In this document: positions 55,168-63,512 of the stretch, piece by piece
Layout: each line of letters begins with the position of its first letter
How positions within the stretch are numbered: the first letter of the stretch is position 1
DNA from: UTCHB3 sp964531325
Lineage (GTDB): Bacteria; Bacteroidota; Ignavibacteria; Ignavibacteriales; Ignavibacteriaceae
DNA: 64,000 nt
Assembly (NCBI GenBank): GCA_964531325.1
Contig: CAZHCW010000009.1
Location: 62,001-126,000, forward strand
Direction of reading: 5' to 3'
Position numbers and translations under genes: made by a program
Notes under the pieces: generated by a model
What the model was told of the DNA's origin: nothing
Seen by the model: the letters and a program-made list of their open reading frames with translations, nothing else
Databases searched by the model: none

Positions 55168-55638
55168 TCAATCCTCGATTGCCTCAATTCCTTGTTCTTT
55201 AAGTTTTGCTAATCCGTCTTTCATGACTTTTACCTGTTCCGGTGAGTGGCCTTGCCAAACAGCAACCTCTCCAACAACTTTAAATGGATGTTCCGAGCGA
55301 TATGACATGGTTGGATTGCCCGGGAACTTTTTGTCTGTTAAATTAGGATCATCCTCGATTTTACCTGTTGGCTCAACCAGATATATTCTTCCGGGACCTT
55401 CTCCCAAGGCAAGTTCTGCTCCCCAGATTGCAGCATCCAAAGTGGCCGTAAGATAGATATACTTCGCCCTCTTTTCCTGTCCAAAGTTGGAGTTAAAACC
55501 AACCTCGATAATGTCGCCAGGCTTCAAGTCAGCCTTTGTGCCATGAAAGAATGTTTGAGAAAAAGGACTTGGATTAGGTGTGTTCGATGTATTAGCAGCT
55601 TTATTTGTTTCCAAAGTTTTCCCGGTATTTATTAACAA
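55168..55638 (-). CDS. arr: NAD+-rifampin ADP-ribosyltransferase
   Basis: A 156-residue cytoplasmic enzyme that inactivates rifampin by ADP-ribosylation of its 23-hydroxyl. The conserved FHGTKADLKPGDIIEVG, AKYIYLTATLDAAIWGAELA, RIYLVEPTGKIEDDPN and KKFPGNPTMSYRS stretches cover the whole Arr fold with His-Tyr-Asp residues. An extra ~28-residue N-terminal region rich in Asn/Thr precedes it. It is a single gene, leftward, within the segment bounded by the 26-nt repeats. Confidence 0.95.
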   Translation of the reverse strand: MLINTGKTLETNKAANTSNTPNPSPFSQTFFHGTKADLKPGDIIEVGFNSNFGQEKRAKYIYLTATLDAAIWGAELALGEGPGRIYLVEPTGKIEDDPNLTDKKFPGNPTMSYRSEHPFKVVGEVAVWQGHSPEQVKVMKDGLAKLKEQGIEAIED

Positions 55639-55870
55639 AAATTGATTCTCACCGTTTTTAATTTATTGAGTTGTTGTGTTCAAAAAAAACTGCCGATAGT
55701 TCATTTTGACACGAGACAACTTGCATAATTCACACCTTGAATGAAATATTAACATAAATAAATTTTATAAAAATCGATTCAATTTTAATATTTTTCAAGT
55801 AATTATGCAAACCGGGTATAATACAGGGCGGTAAATCGAGGAGTGTGATGATTTTCAAGCCGTTTAAAAG
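55639..55870. other. Gene-free gap upstream of arr
   Basis: AT-rich, no coding frame. It should contain the leftward arr promoter, but no good consensus match was found. Confidence 0.3.
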
Positions 55871-55903
55871 CAAAAAAGACCAGACTTTTATCTGATCTTT
55901 TTT
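55871..55903 (-). terminator. Terminator after SAM methyltransferase
   Basis: A stem AGACCAGA/TCTGATCT (one mismatch) flanked by A-run and T-run, 25 bp past the methyltransferase stop. It is able to work in both directions. Confidence 0.75.
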
Positions 55904-55927
55904 TGCGAAGAAGTTTAGGTAGTTAGT

Positions 55928-56701
55928 TTAAATCTTCCTGCCGATGAAAAAAGTATAACCGTAGAATTCTTTGTATTTGTTATACATTTCGAGTTCGTGT
56001 TTCATCTCACCAACCAGGTTTTCAGCATTTTCATTACCCGAATGTTTTTTTAGGAATTCCTCCTGAATAATGCTTTGTGGGTCGTAAAAATTTTCGAGCC
56101 AACACTCTTGACCTAAAATGAAAGTGGCGACCGGAATAAATCCCGCCTTTTGCATTACATCGACCTTGTTTGAAATTGTGTCGATTTCGGGGTAGGCATC
56201 GTTCCAGAAGGAATTAATTTCTTCAGGTCTTGTCTCAGTGAACCAACAAGCTTCCGTGACAGCAATATAGCCACCTCTCTTTAAAAACCGGTTCCAGTAA
56301 TTTAATCCTTTTTCAAAACCAATGTTATAAATGGCTCCTTCCGACCAGATTAAATCAAACTCCTCATCATTAAATGGAAGTTCCATCATCGTCCCTGTTA
56401 TGCCTTTTACTCTATCCTGCAAATTATTCTTTTTTGCATTGGCATTAAAGAGATCAATAAAAGTTGGGAACATGTCCAGGCCTTTAATATTTCCCGGGGC
56501 ATTTTGCGCCAATACCATAGTTTGACCACCTGTTCCACATCCAATGTCTATAATAGATGATTCATTATTCAGATTATCAATAAAGCCAAGTGCTTTAAGT
56601 GTTGCCTCGGGGCTTCCCGGTCCTTGTCGTTCGACATTTGAAAAGTATTCACAGATCAAATCAAAATCGAAATCGTGTATGGATGTATCTTCGTTACTCA
56701 T
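55928..56701 (-). CDS. Class I SAM-dependent methyltransferase
   Basis: 257 residues. The SAM-binding glycine loop IIDIGCGTGGQTMVLA lies near 55, with the post-I acidic KGLDMFPTF, motif FDLIWSEGAIYNIG near 115 and WNRFLKRGGYIAVTEACWF near 138. It resembles the UbiE/COQ5-like methyltransferase group. The substrate is not predictable. It is a single gene between the arr and tRNA-Ser loci with its own terminator. Confidence 0.88.
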   Translation of the reverse strand: MSNEDTSIHDFDFDLICEYFSNVERQGPGSPEATLKALGFIDNLNNESSIIDIGCGTGGQTMVLAQNAPGNIKGLDMFPTFIDLFNANAKKNNLQDRVKGITGTMMELPFNDEEFDLIWSEGAIYNIGFEKGLNYWNRFLKRGGYIAVTEACWFTETRPEEINSFWNDAYPEIDTISNKVDVMQKAGFIPVATFILGQECWLENFYDPQSIIQEEFLKKHSGNENAENLVGEMKHELEMYNKYKEFYGYTFFIGRKI

Positions 56702-56775
56702 GGTGTTTGTGTTATTATGTTTTTTTTACCCACCCTGTTAGGGTGGTGTGTCCTCAATTGAATAGAACACCTTTA

Positions 56776-56818
56776 AAACAAAAAACGGCAACCTGTCTTA
56801 ATAACAAGTTACCGTTCT
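56776..56818 (-). terminator. tRNA-Ser terminator, repeat copy A
   Basis: A stem AACGGCAAC/GTTACCGTT with one mismatch begins immediately after the tRNA CCA end and is followed leftward by a T-run. Its 26-nt core is duplicated at 55029-55054. Confidence 0.8.
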
Positions 56819-56908
56819 TGGCGGAGAGCCAGGGATTCGAACCCCGGATACCCGTGAAGATATAACGGTTTTCAAGACCGCCGCATTCAACCACTCTGCC
56901 AGCTCTCC
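56819..56908 (-). tRNA. tRNA-Ser (TGA)
   Basis: About 90 nt, class II with a long variable arm. The acceptor is GGAGAGC/GCTCTCC, anticodon loop CTTGAAA gives TGA, the T-arm is GGTTCGAATCC, and G-CCA is encoded. A short inverted repeat (TTTTCGG/CCGAAAA) lies at 56914-56932, between it and its promoter. Confidence 0.96.
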
Positions 56909-56942
56909 TTTTGTTTTCGGTTATTCCGAAAAATTTAGACTG

Positions 56943-56973
56943 TAAATTTAATATTTTCTGATTAGATTGACAA
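56943..56973 (-). promoter_or_regulatory. tRNA-Ser promoter
   Basis: Leftward TTG, 20 nt, then TAAATTTA, one mismatch from TAnnTTTG. It ends 34 bp before the tRNA. Confidence 0.65.
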
Positions 56974-57052
56974 AAGATTTTTTCAATCTCTAAGTTTTTT
57001 CTACAAAATTGATCCCAATTGATCGATTTCAGACAAAAATATCTTTTATCAC

Positions 57053-57082
57053 TTGAAAATAAATATTAATTCATTATGTTTG
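57053..57082 (+). promoter_or_regulatory. Promoter of the chemosensory operon
   Basis: TTG, 19 nt, then TATGTTTG: an exact TAnnTTTG element, 57 bp upstream of the cheR start codon. Confidence 0.68.
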
Positions 57083-57139
57083 AATGATTAAAGGACAGTT
57101 AATTTATTTGTGGCTACGGTCGCTGTAGAAGTTATAATT

Positions 57140-58645
57140 ATGATGCCCCAAACAGAACAACTTAAACGAATTATAGCCCAAAAGACCGGACTCATGGAGT
57201 TGGGTAGAGACGATGCAAAACTGCACGCATATTTCAGTGGAAGGATGCACAGTCTTGGGTTTAATTCTCTCCATCAATATGTAGAACTTCTTTCAAGAAA
57301 TTCCCCTGAAGCCAACGACGAACTAAAGCGAATTGCGATCGACTTCTCAAACACAGAATCCTTCTTTTTCCGCGATCATGGCCAGATGAGGCTCCTTAAA
57401 GAGACAATTCTTCCCGAACTTATTATAAAAAACCAAAACATCCGGACTTTGAATATCCTTAGTGCCGCCTCCTCTTCAGGTGAAGAACTTTATTCCATTG
57501 CCATTCTTCTCTCAGAAATTTTACCCGATTTTAGGAACTGGAAAATAACTCTCCTCGGGGTTGACATAAACCATCAAGCAATTAAAAAAGCCGAAAAAGG
57601 GATATATGCCAAATGGTCGTTTCGTTCGGTGCCCATGGAAACCATTTCTAAATATTTTACTAAAAAAAACAATGATTTTGCCATATCAGAAGAGATTAGG
57701 AAGCTGGTGTTATTCAAATTCTATAACCTTGTGGATGATCTTGCAACTTTTCCTCTTGGAAGAAGTGAATCCACATTCGACCTGATTGTTTGTCGTAATG
57801 TTTTTATCTATTTTGAAACTTCCGGAATCAAAACAGCCGTTAACAACCTTATTCACTTGTTAAAAAAGAATGGTTATCTGCTAACGGGGCACTCCGAGCT
57901 TGCTAACATGCATTTTCCGGGATTAAAACCGGTTGCATTTCCCGACTCATTTATTTATCAAAAAACGGACTCCAAGCAGGAACTCAATATCGATTTGTCA
58001 CATCTCGAGACTCTTTACCCGACTGAGACAATAAAAAATTCCAAACCCCAAACGATTAAAAAGAGAAAAATTTCAGTGGATCTGCCCCCTTTATCGAGTG
58101 ATGCAGGTTTACTCCCGGAATATAAAACAAACGCTCAAGAGGATATACCAAAGACATTCCCTTCAGATGAGGTCGAGAGACTAATATCAGAAGGTTCGAT
58201 TGCAGAAGCTGAATCGATTACCAGAAAATTCCTGCGATTCAACCATAACGAGGTTCAAGCCCTGTTAGCCATGGCAAATATTTGTGCAAATCGTGGATTG
58301 AGGGAAGAAGCCCGAATTTGCTGTGATCTGGTTCTGGAAACCGAGGCATTTAATCCTCTTGCTTATTTCGTTTTAGGGCAATTGGCAAATGAAGAGGGTG
58401 AGATCGAAAATGCTCTCCTTTTATTTAATAAAGTCTTATATTTGAACCACGAGTTTTTCCCTGCTCTCATTGAACTTGCCACAATTTATGAATTCCAGGG
58501 TGACAGGAAAAAAGCGATTAAACTCAGACAAAATGCTCTTGAAAAGATATCGAAACTTAATCCGGAGTCTCCGATTGTCTTCTATAAAAACATGAAAGCC
58601 GGCAGGCTGGCAGAAGAATTAAAAAAAATGACAGAACATTTATAG
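57140..58645 (+). CDS. cheR: CheR-type protein methyltransferase with TPRs
   Basis: About 501 residues. The methyltransferase domain covers the first ~280: ILSAASSSGEELYSIAI near 113, VDINHQAIKKAEKGIYA, and CRNVFIYFE near 222, the usual CheR motifs. A low-complexity linker and three or four TPR repeats (~350-480) follow, an arrangement seen in Wsp/Frz-like systems. It would methylate glutamates of the receptor gene two positions downstream. ATG 57140 is preferred over GTG 57110 (no homology upstream). First gene of the operon. Confidence 0.93.
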   Translation: MMPQTEQLKRIIAQKTGLMELGRDDAKLHAYFSGRMHSLGFNSLHQYVELLSRNSPEANDELKRIAIDFSNTESFFFRDHGQMRLLKETILPELIIKNQNIRTLNILSAASSSGEELYSIAILLSEILPDFRNWKITLLGVDINHQAIKKAEKGIYAKWSFRSVPMETISKYFTKKNNDFAISEEIRKLVLFKFYNLVDDLATFPLGRSESTFDLIVCRNVFIYFETSGIKTAVNNLIHLLKKNGYLLTGHSELANMHFPGLKPVAFPDSFIYQKTDSKQELNIDLSHLETLYPTETIKNSKPQTIKKRKISVDLPPLSSDAGLLPEYKTNAQEDIPKTFPSDEVERLISEGSIAEAESITRKFLRFNHNEVQALLAMANICANRGLREEARICCDLVLETEAFNPLAYFVLGQLANEEGEIENALLLFNKVLYLNHEFFPALIELATIYEFQGDRKKAIKLRQNALEKISKLNPESPIVFYKNMKAGRLAEELKKMTEHL

Positions 58646-58672
58646 ACACACAATGGAAGTGTATTGCAACGC

Positions 58673-59725
58673 ATGAAAAGCTCAAATTATCTCATTTTCG
58701 GATTTAACGGACTTTCTTATGCCCTTCCGGCTGATATCGTTCTGGAGATTATCCCACTTCCTGAACTCTCACTAACCGACGAGATACCATCCTGGATTAG
58801 AGGCGTTTTTTCCCTCCGTGGCAAATTTATTCCTGTTATAGATCTTGAACAAAGAATCAACAACAAACGGCATGTCTGTAAAACAACTGATAATCTTATC
58901 ATACTTTCAAAAGACTCGTTCCAAACTGCAATAATTGTAAGTGAAGTTTTTAATGTGGTCGAGATTGGTGAGGATGAGATTAAGAGGATCAACGAAGTAT
59001 TTCCCGAGAACTCCAACTATTCATTTCACTTTATAGAAGGTATCACAAATAACGGGGGCTCAACAGTTACTCTGTTATCGGTCGAAAACATCCTTTCACT
59101 TTGGGTTGACCCCTCCAAACTGTTTAATCTTCCGGAAGAATCAGATAGTGTGGAGGACCATCAACTTCCAGTGGCGGGGATCCGTTATTTTTCTCCGGAA
59201 TCATCAAATCAGGAAAAAATCATTTTTAAGGAGCGTGCCGATTCATTCAGAGAGATTATCGAAATTGAAGACTCATCGCAAAAAAGTGCGTACGCTGTGG
59301 TTAAACTCGGCGACGAGTTCCTGGGAATAGCCCTTAAAACCATCAGTGGTTTCAGTGAAATTAAAAAAATCTCCAGGGTGCCTTGTTGTCCATCTCATAT
59401 CCCCGGTCAAATCAATTATCATGGCAAAATAATCACGCTGGTGGACATGAGTCCGGTTTTTAAGCTAAAACCTCCCAAAAATTACAAGGGATCAAAAGTG
59501 ATAATTGTTAATCTTCAAGAGGGTGAGGCAGGTGTTCTGGTAGATGATGTTGAAGATGTGGTCTATTTAAAAATTAGCGATATTTCACCATCACGATCCA
59601 CCATAAATCTTATAAATGACTCTTTTCAAAAAGGTACCGTTCACTATAAAAACAGAATGTTAACACTTATCGATCTCGAAAGAGTTCTACTGTTTGGCAA
59701 TCTTTCGGTTAATGACGAAGTTTAA
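58673..59725 (+). CDS. cheW: Double-domain CheW scaffold protein
   Basis: About 350 residues with two consecutive CheW domains. Domain 1 (~5-145) has SYALPADIVLEII and IRGVFSLRGKFIPVIDL. Domain 2 (~205-345) has FLGIALKTISGFSEI, IPGQINYHGKIITLVD and VLVDDVEDVV. Ordinary CheW proteins have a single domain. It couples receptor to CheA. It starts 28 bp after cheR. ATG 58673 is used rather than TTG 58664. Confidence 0.93.
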   Translation: MKSSNYLIFGFNGLSYALPADIVLEIIPLPELSLTDEIPSWIRGVFSLRGKFIPVIDLEQRINNKRHVCKTTDNLIILSKDSFQTAIIVSEVFNVVEIGEDEIKRINEVFPENSNYSFHFIEGITNNGGSTVTLLSVENILSLWVDPSKLFNLPEESDSVEDHQLPVAGIRYFSPESSNQEKIIFKERADSFREIIEIEDSSQKSAYAVVKLGDEFLGIALKTISGFSEIKKISRVPCCPSHIPGQINYHGKIITLVDMSPVFKLKPPKNYKGSKVIIVNLQEGEAGVLVDDVEDVVYLKISDISPSRSTINLINDSFQKGTVHYKNRMLTLIDLERVLLFGNLSVNDEV

Positions 59726-59762
59726 TTTTTTTTCAAAATCTTAGCAAACAAGGAATTTTATA

Positions 59763-61226
59763 ATGTTAAGTTGGTTTAACAAACTCAAATTGGGAACGAA
59801 GATCAGTCTGGGTTTTACAGTAATTATCTTCATTTTGATAATAAATTCATTGTTGAATTATTATTATTTAACCGGGCTTAACAACATCAATACTGCCCGG
59901 AACTCAGCTACCGAGCTTATTAACGCCGTGGATAGAACATTTACCGACTATCTCTCAGCAGAGTCCGTCCATCTGCAATATCTCATTGGAATGAGGCAAG
60001 TTTCGTTGGATAGTTACTATGAGAAAGAAGCCAGGTTTAAGGAGGATATTAAGAAACTTGATGATATGGGGAATGAAACTGCCGAAAACCATAAAAGACT
60101 GCTCGAAATCTCACAGCTTACTGATCAACAGTTCAAATTAAACCGGGCTTCTATCGAGATCATTAAAAAAGGTGAGCAAGAGAAAGCACTTCGAACTGAA
60201 GCAGGTGGAATCGACGAAAATTACACCGCCAGGATCAAAACTCTTTTTAATGAGATAAAGGATGGTGAACTAAAAGTTATCGAAAATCTTCGCCTGGCGA
60301 GAGAAGAAGCCATGACCCATGTGATGATTGCCGCTTTTGTTGGCTCACTTTTTGCAATAATTATCGGAATTCTTTTGGCATTCTTTACAAACAAGAGTGT
60401 TCTTACTACAATCAGAGAAGCCGTTGCTGCCATTGCTGCTACTTCAAACCAGATGGCAGCTACAATTACAGAACATGAAAAAGTGGCTTCACAACAGGCA
60501 GCATCCGTTAATGAAACCACCTCTACAATGAACGAACTGGATGTTACCTTCAGCCAGACTGCTTCAAAAGTGGGTGAAACTGCAAATTCAGCAAATAAAG
60601 CATCGGAAATTGCAGAAGATGGTGCCAAAACAGTTAAAATTGCAATGAACACTATGGCAGTGTTAAAAGACAAGGTCGCTCAGATTGCTGATCAAATATT
60701 AAAATTGAGTGAACAAACAAGCCAAATTGGTTCTATCACCGGTCTCGTCTCCGATCTTGCAAACCAAACCAATCTGCTTGCCCTGAACGCAGCAGTAGAA
60801 GCTGCAAGAGCAGGTGAACATGGAAAGGGATTTGCGGTTGTTGCGTCGGAAATCAGAAAACTCGCTGATCAAAGTAAAAAATCGGCTGACAAAATAAATA
60901 CACTTGTTGCCGACATACAAAAAGCCACAAATTCCACTGTGATGGCTACTGAAGAGGGAACTAAAAATGTTGAATTAAGTATGACCTCTTCCAGACAAAC
61001 TGCTGAATCGTTTAATGAAATAGCCACCTTCATTAGCAATACTTTTGATGTCTCTCAACAGACAGTTTTTACCGTTAAACAGCAAGTTGCGGCGGTTAAA
61101 CAAGTGGTTGAGGCGATGAATGCGATCAATCTGGGTGTCAAAGAAACTGCATCAGGGCTCTCGCAAACAAGAGTTGGAGTACAAAAACTTAACGACACAG
61201 CTTCTGCTCTCAAGGCTCTCGTGTGA
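59763..61226 (+). CDS. Methyl-accepting chemotaxis receptor without HAMP
   Basis: 487 residues. One membrane helix lies at ~17-37, a periplasmic four-helix-bundle-like sensor at ~40-185, and the second helix at ~190-212. The sequence runs directly into the coiled-coil signalling region. A HAMP domain is not recognisable. The hairpin tip DLANQTNLLALNAAVEAARAGEHGKGFAVVA is intact (tip near 345). The ligand is unknown. It is the only receptor here, so the operon is self-contained. ATG 59763 is preceded by AAGGAA. Confidence 0.92.
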   Translation: MLSWFNKLKLGTKISLGFTVIIFILIINSLLNYYYLTGLNNINTARNSATELINAVDRTFTDYLSAESVHLQYLIGMRQVSLDSYYEKEARFKEDIKKLDDMGNETAENHKRLLEISQLTDQQFKLNRASIEIIKKGEQEKALRTEAGGIDENYTARIKTLFNEIKDGELKVIENLRLAREEAMTHVMIAAFVGSLFAIIIGILLAFFTNKSVLTTIREAVAAIAATSNQMAATITEHEKVASQQAASVNETTSTMNELDVTFSQTASKVGETANSANKASEIAEDGAKTVKIAMNTMAVLKDKVAQIADQILKLSEQTSQIGSITGLVSDLANQTNLLALNAAVEAARAGEHGKGFAVVASEIRKLADQSKKSADKINTLVADIQKATNSTVMATEEGTKNVELSMTSSRQTAESFNEIATFISNTFDVSQQTVFTVKQQVAAVKQVVEAMNAINLGVKETASGLSQTRVGVQKLNDTASALKALV

Positions 61227-61259
61227 TAATGAAAAGCAACAAAGGTTTCGAGGTTTAAA

Positions 61260-63488
61260 GTGATTGATGACCCCGAACTTAGAAGTATTTTTAAAATTGA
61301 ATTTGAAGAAAACATTCAGACTCTAAACAGTGAATTGTTGAGGCTTGAATCTGATGTTTTTAATTCTGATGCACTCACAAAACTGATGCGTACTGCTCAC
61401 TCAATGAAGGGTGGAGCGAGGATGATTGGGATTGTTGATGTCGTCACACTTGCACATTTTTTTGAAGACATGCTCGGTGCTGTTAAAAAAGAAGGTCTTG
61501 AGTTAAAAAGACATGACTTCGACAGGATGTATAAGGCTATTGATGTAATTAAATCACTTGTTAATGAAGCCGTTACGGGGGAGGCACCCAACTTTGTCTC
61601 CGCCGAAGTAATCAATCAAATAATCAATGACTCAATCAGTAGAAATTCCGGTGAGGAACAAACCGTGGGGTCGGCAAATGAAACAGCGTCGTTCACGGAA
61701 GCAACTGCGCACGAATCCGCAGGAGAAACCACCCCTTCGTTTTCAATCGATACAATTAGAGTTGCTTCAACCAAACTTGATACTTTAATGGACCTCTCGG
61801 GTGAACTCACGGTTTCCAAAATTCAACTCGCATTGAGACTCGGAAAAATTAATGACCTCTCTCTGCTGCTTGAGGATTCAACCCGTGAGTTAAAATCTAT
61901 TGAAACAGCACTTCACCCTCAGAGAAGTGAAAACCCCGGGCTATTTTCCGAGGTAGGACTCATCATCAACAAACTTAAAAACAGGTTCGACTCAGCATCG
62001 GTGGAAATCAGCAGTCTTAGTGAAGGAATTTCAGAAGATAACTCCAGACTCAATTTTGTAGCCTACGAATTTGAAGAGGTTATTAAAAATCTCAGGATGT
62101 TAAAGCTGTCCAATATTTTTAATCTTTATCCCAGGATGGTCCGTGATATAGCAAATGAGCTGGGCAAAGAAGTTAGTTTTATAATCGAGGGGGGTGAGAT
62201 AACTGCCGATAAAAAGATCCTGGAAGAGATGCGTGATCCCCTCATGCATATGATCAGAAATTCAATTGACCACGGCATCGAATTACCCGAAGAAAGAGTG
62301 GGAAAGGGAAAACCGAGGGAAGGAACAATCAAACTTTCGGCGAATCACTTTGCAGATCATATCACCATCACACTTGAGGATGATGGTAAAGGACTAAATG
62401 AAAAAACGATAATTGAGACCGCACTGAGAAAAAAACTCATCGACGAAGAAGCCACAAAAAACCTTTCACATCATCAAATTCATAAATTGATTTTTTCGCC
62501 GGGTTTTTCAACCTCAAAAATCATAACCGATGTTTCAGGCAGGGGTGTGGGAATGGAAGTGGTTCAGGCAAACATCGAAAAACTTAAAGGCAAAATCAAT
62601 ATTGAATCTGAAACAGGAATAAACACCAGGTTTATTATCGAACTGCCTCTCACTCTTGCCACTTTAAGAGTGATGACCGCTTCGGTTGGCAATTACATCT
62701 TTGCATTTCCTGTTGATTTTATCGTCTCGGCAATTATTGTAAGTGTTGATGAAATATTTTCCATGGAGGGGCGGGATACTATAGTTTTCAGGGATGAACC
62801 TGTAACTATTGTAAATCTTAAAACGGTTTTGGAACTGGATGATGTTGACGATCCATCTCGAAAAAACAGTACCTCCTTCCAGTGTGTCATCCTCTCCTCG
62901 ATGGGTGAGAAGGCAGGATTTATTGTGGATTCCCTGATCGATGAACAGGAGGTATTGGTAAAACCACTCGGATTTATGCTGAAGAGAGTTCGGAATGTTT
63001 CAGGGTCAACCATTCTCGTTTCAGGTGATGTGTGTATGATCCTGAATCCTAATGATCTGATAAAAACTGTTAAAATTTCTTCAGCTTCTGAAATTCTTGA
63101 AACTTCAACATCCGGGAACCTTAGAAAAAAACGGATTCTGCTTGTGGAAGATTCTATCACCACCAGAACGCAGGAGAAACGAATTCTTGAAGCGGCTGGG
63201 TATGAGGTTGTTGTTGCTGTTGACGGAATGGATGGTTATCAAAAACTGGTAACTAACGATTTTGATGCTGTTGTCTCTGATGTTGAAATGCCAAATATGG
63301 ATGGACTTACGCTCACTGAAAAAATAAGGACAGAGAAAAAATATTCTTCTCTGCCGGTTATACTCGTTACTTCTCTCTCATCTGATGAACAGAAAAAACG
63401 GGGGCTCGAAAGTGGAGCCAATGCTTATCTCACAAAGTCAGGTTTCGATCAAAATATATTGATTGAAACGCTGGACAGACTTTTATAA
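61260..63488 (+). CDS. cheA: CheA histidine kinase with receiver domain
   Basis: 742 residues from GTG 61260. The Hpt domain has phospho-acceptor His47 in RTAHSMKGGAR. No clear CheY/CheB-binding P2 domain follows. The dimerisation and HATPase region (~165-460) has MIRNSIDHGIE, LEDDGKGLN and GRGVGMEVV. A CheW-like domain follows (~465-605). A C-terminal receiver domain (~625-742) has VEDSITTRTQ and SDVEMPNMDG with the phospho-Asp. The kinase-receiver fusion is typical of alternative chemosensory systems rather than flagellar ones. Confidence 0.94.
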   Translation: MIDDPELRSIFKIEFEENIQTLNSELLRLESDVFNSDALTKLMRTAHSMKGGARMIGIVDVVTLAHFFEDMLGAVKKEGLELKRHDFDRMYKAIDVIKSLVNEAVTGEAPNFVSAEVINQIINDSISRNSGEEQTVGSANETASFTEATAHESAGETTPSFSIDTIRVASTKLDTLMDLSGELTVSKIQLALRLGKINDLSLLLEDSTRELKSIETALHPQRSENPGLFSEVGLIINKLKNRFDSASVEISSLSEGISEDNSRLNFVAYEFEEVIKNLRMLKLSNIFNLYPRMVRDIANELGKEVSFIIEGGEITADKKILEEMRDPLMHMIRNSIDHGIELPEERVGKGKPREGTIKLSANHFADHITITLEDDGKGLNEKTIIETALRKKLIDEEATKNLSHHQIHKLIFSPGFSTSKIITDVSGRGVGMEVVQANIEKLKGKINIESETGINTRFIIELPLTLATLRVMTASVGNYIFAFPVDFIVSAIIVSVDEIFSMEGRDTIVFRDEPVTIVNLKTVLELDDVDDPSRKNSTSFQCVILSSMGEKAGFIVDSLIDEQEVLVKPLGFMLKRVRNVSGSTILVSGDVCMILNPNDLIKTVKISSASEILETSTSGNLRKKRILLVEDSITTRTQEKRILEAAGYEVVVAVDGMDGYQKLVTNDFDAVVSDVEMPNMDGLTLTEKIRTEKKYSSLPVILVTSLSSDEQKKRGLESGANAYLTKSGFDQNILIETLDRLL

Positions 63489-63512
63489 GTTAACAATTTA
63501 CCAGGATTTAAT

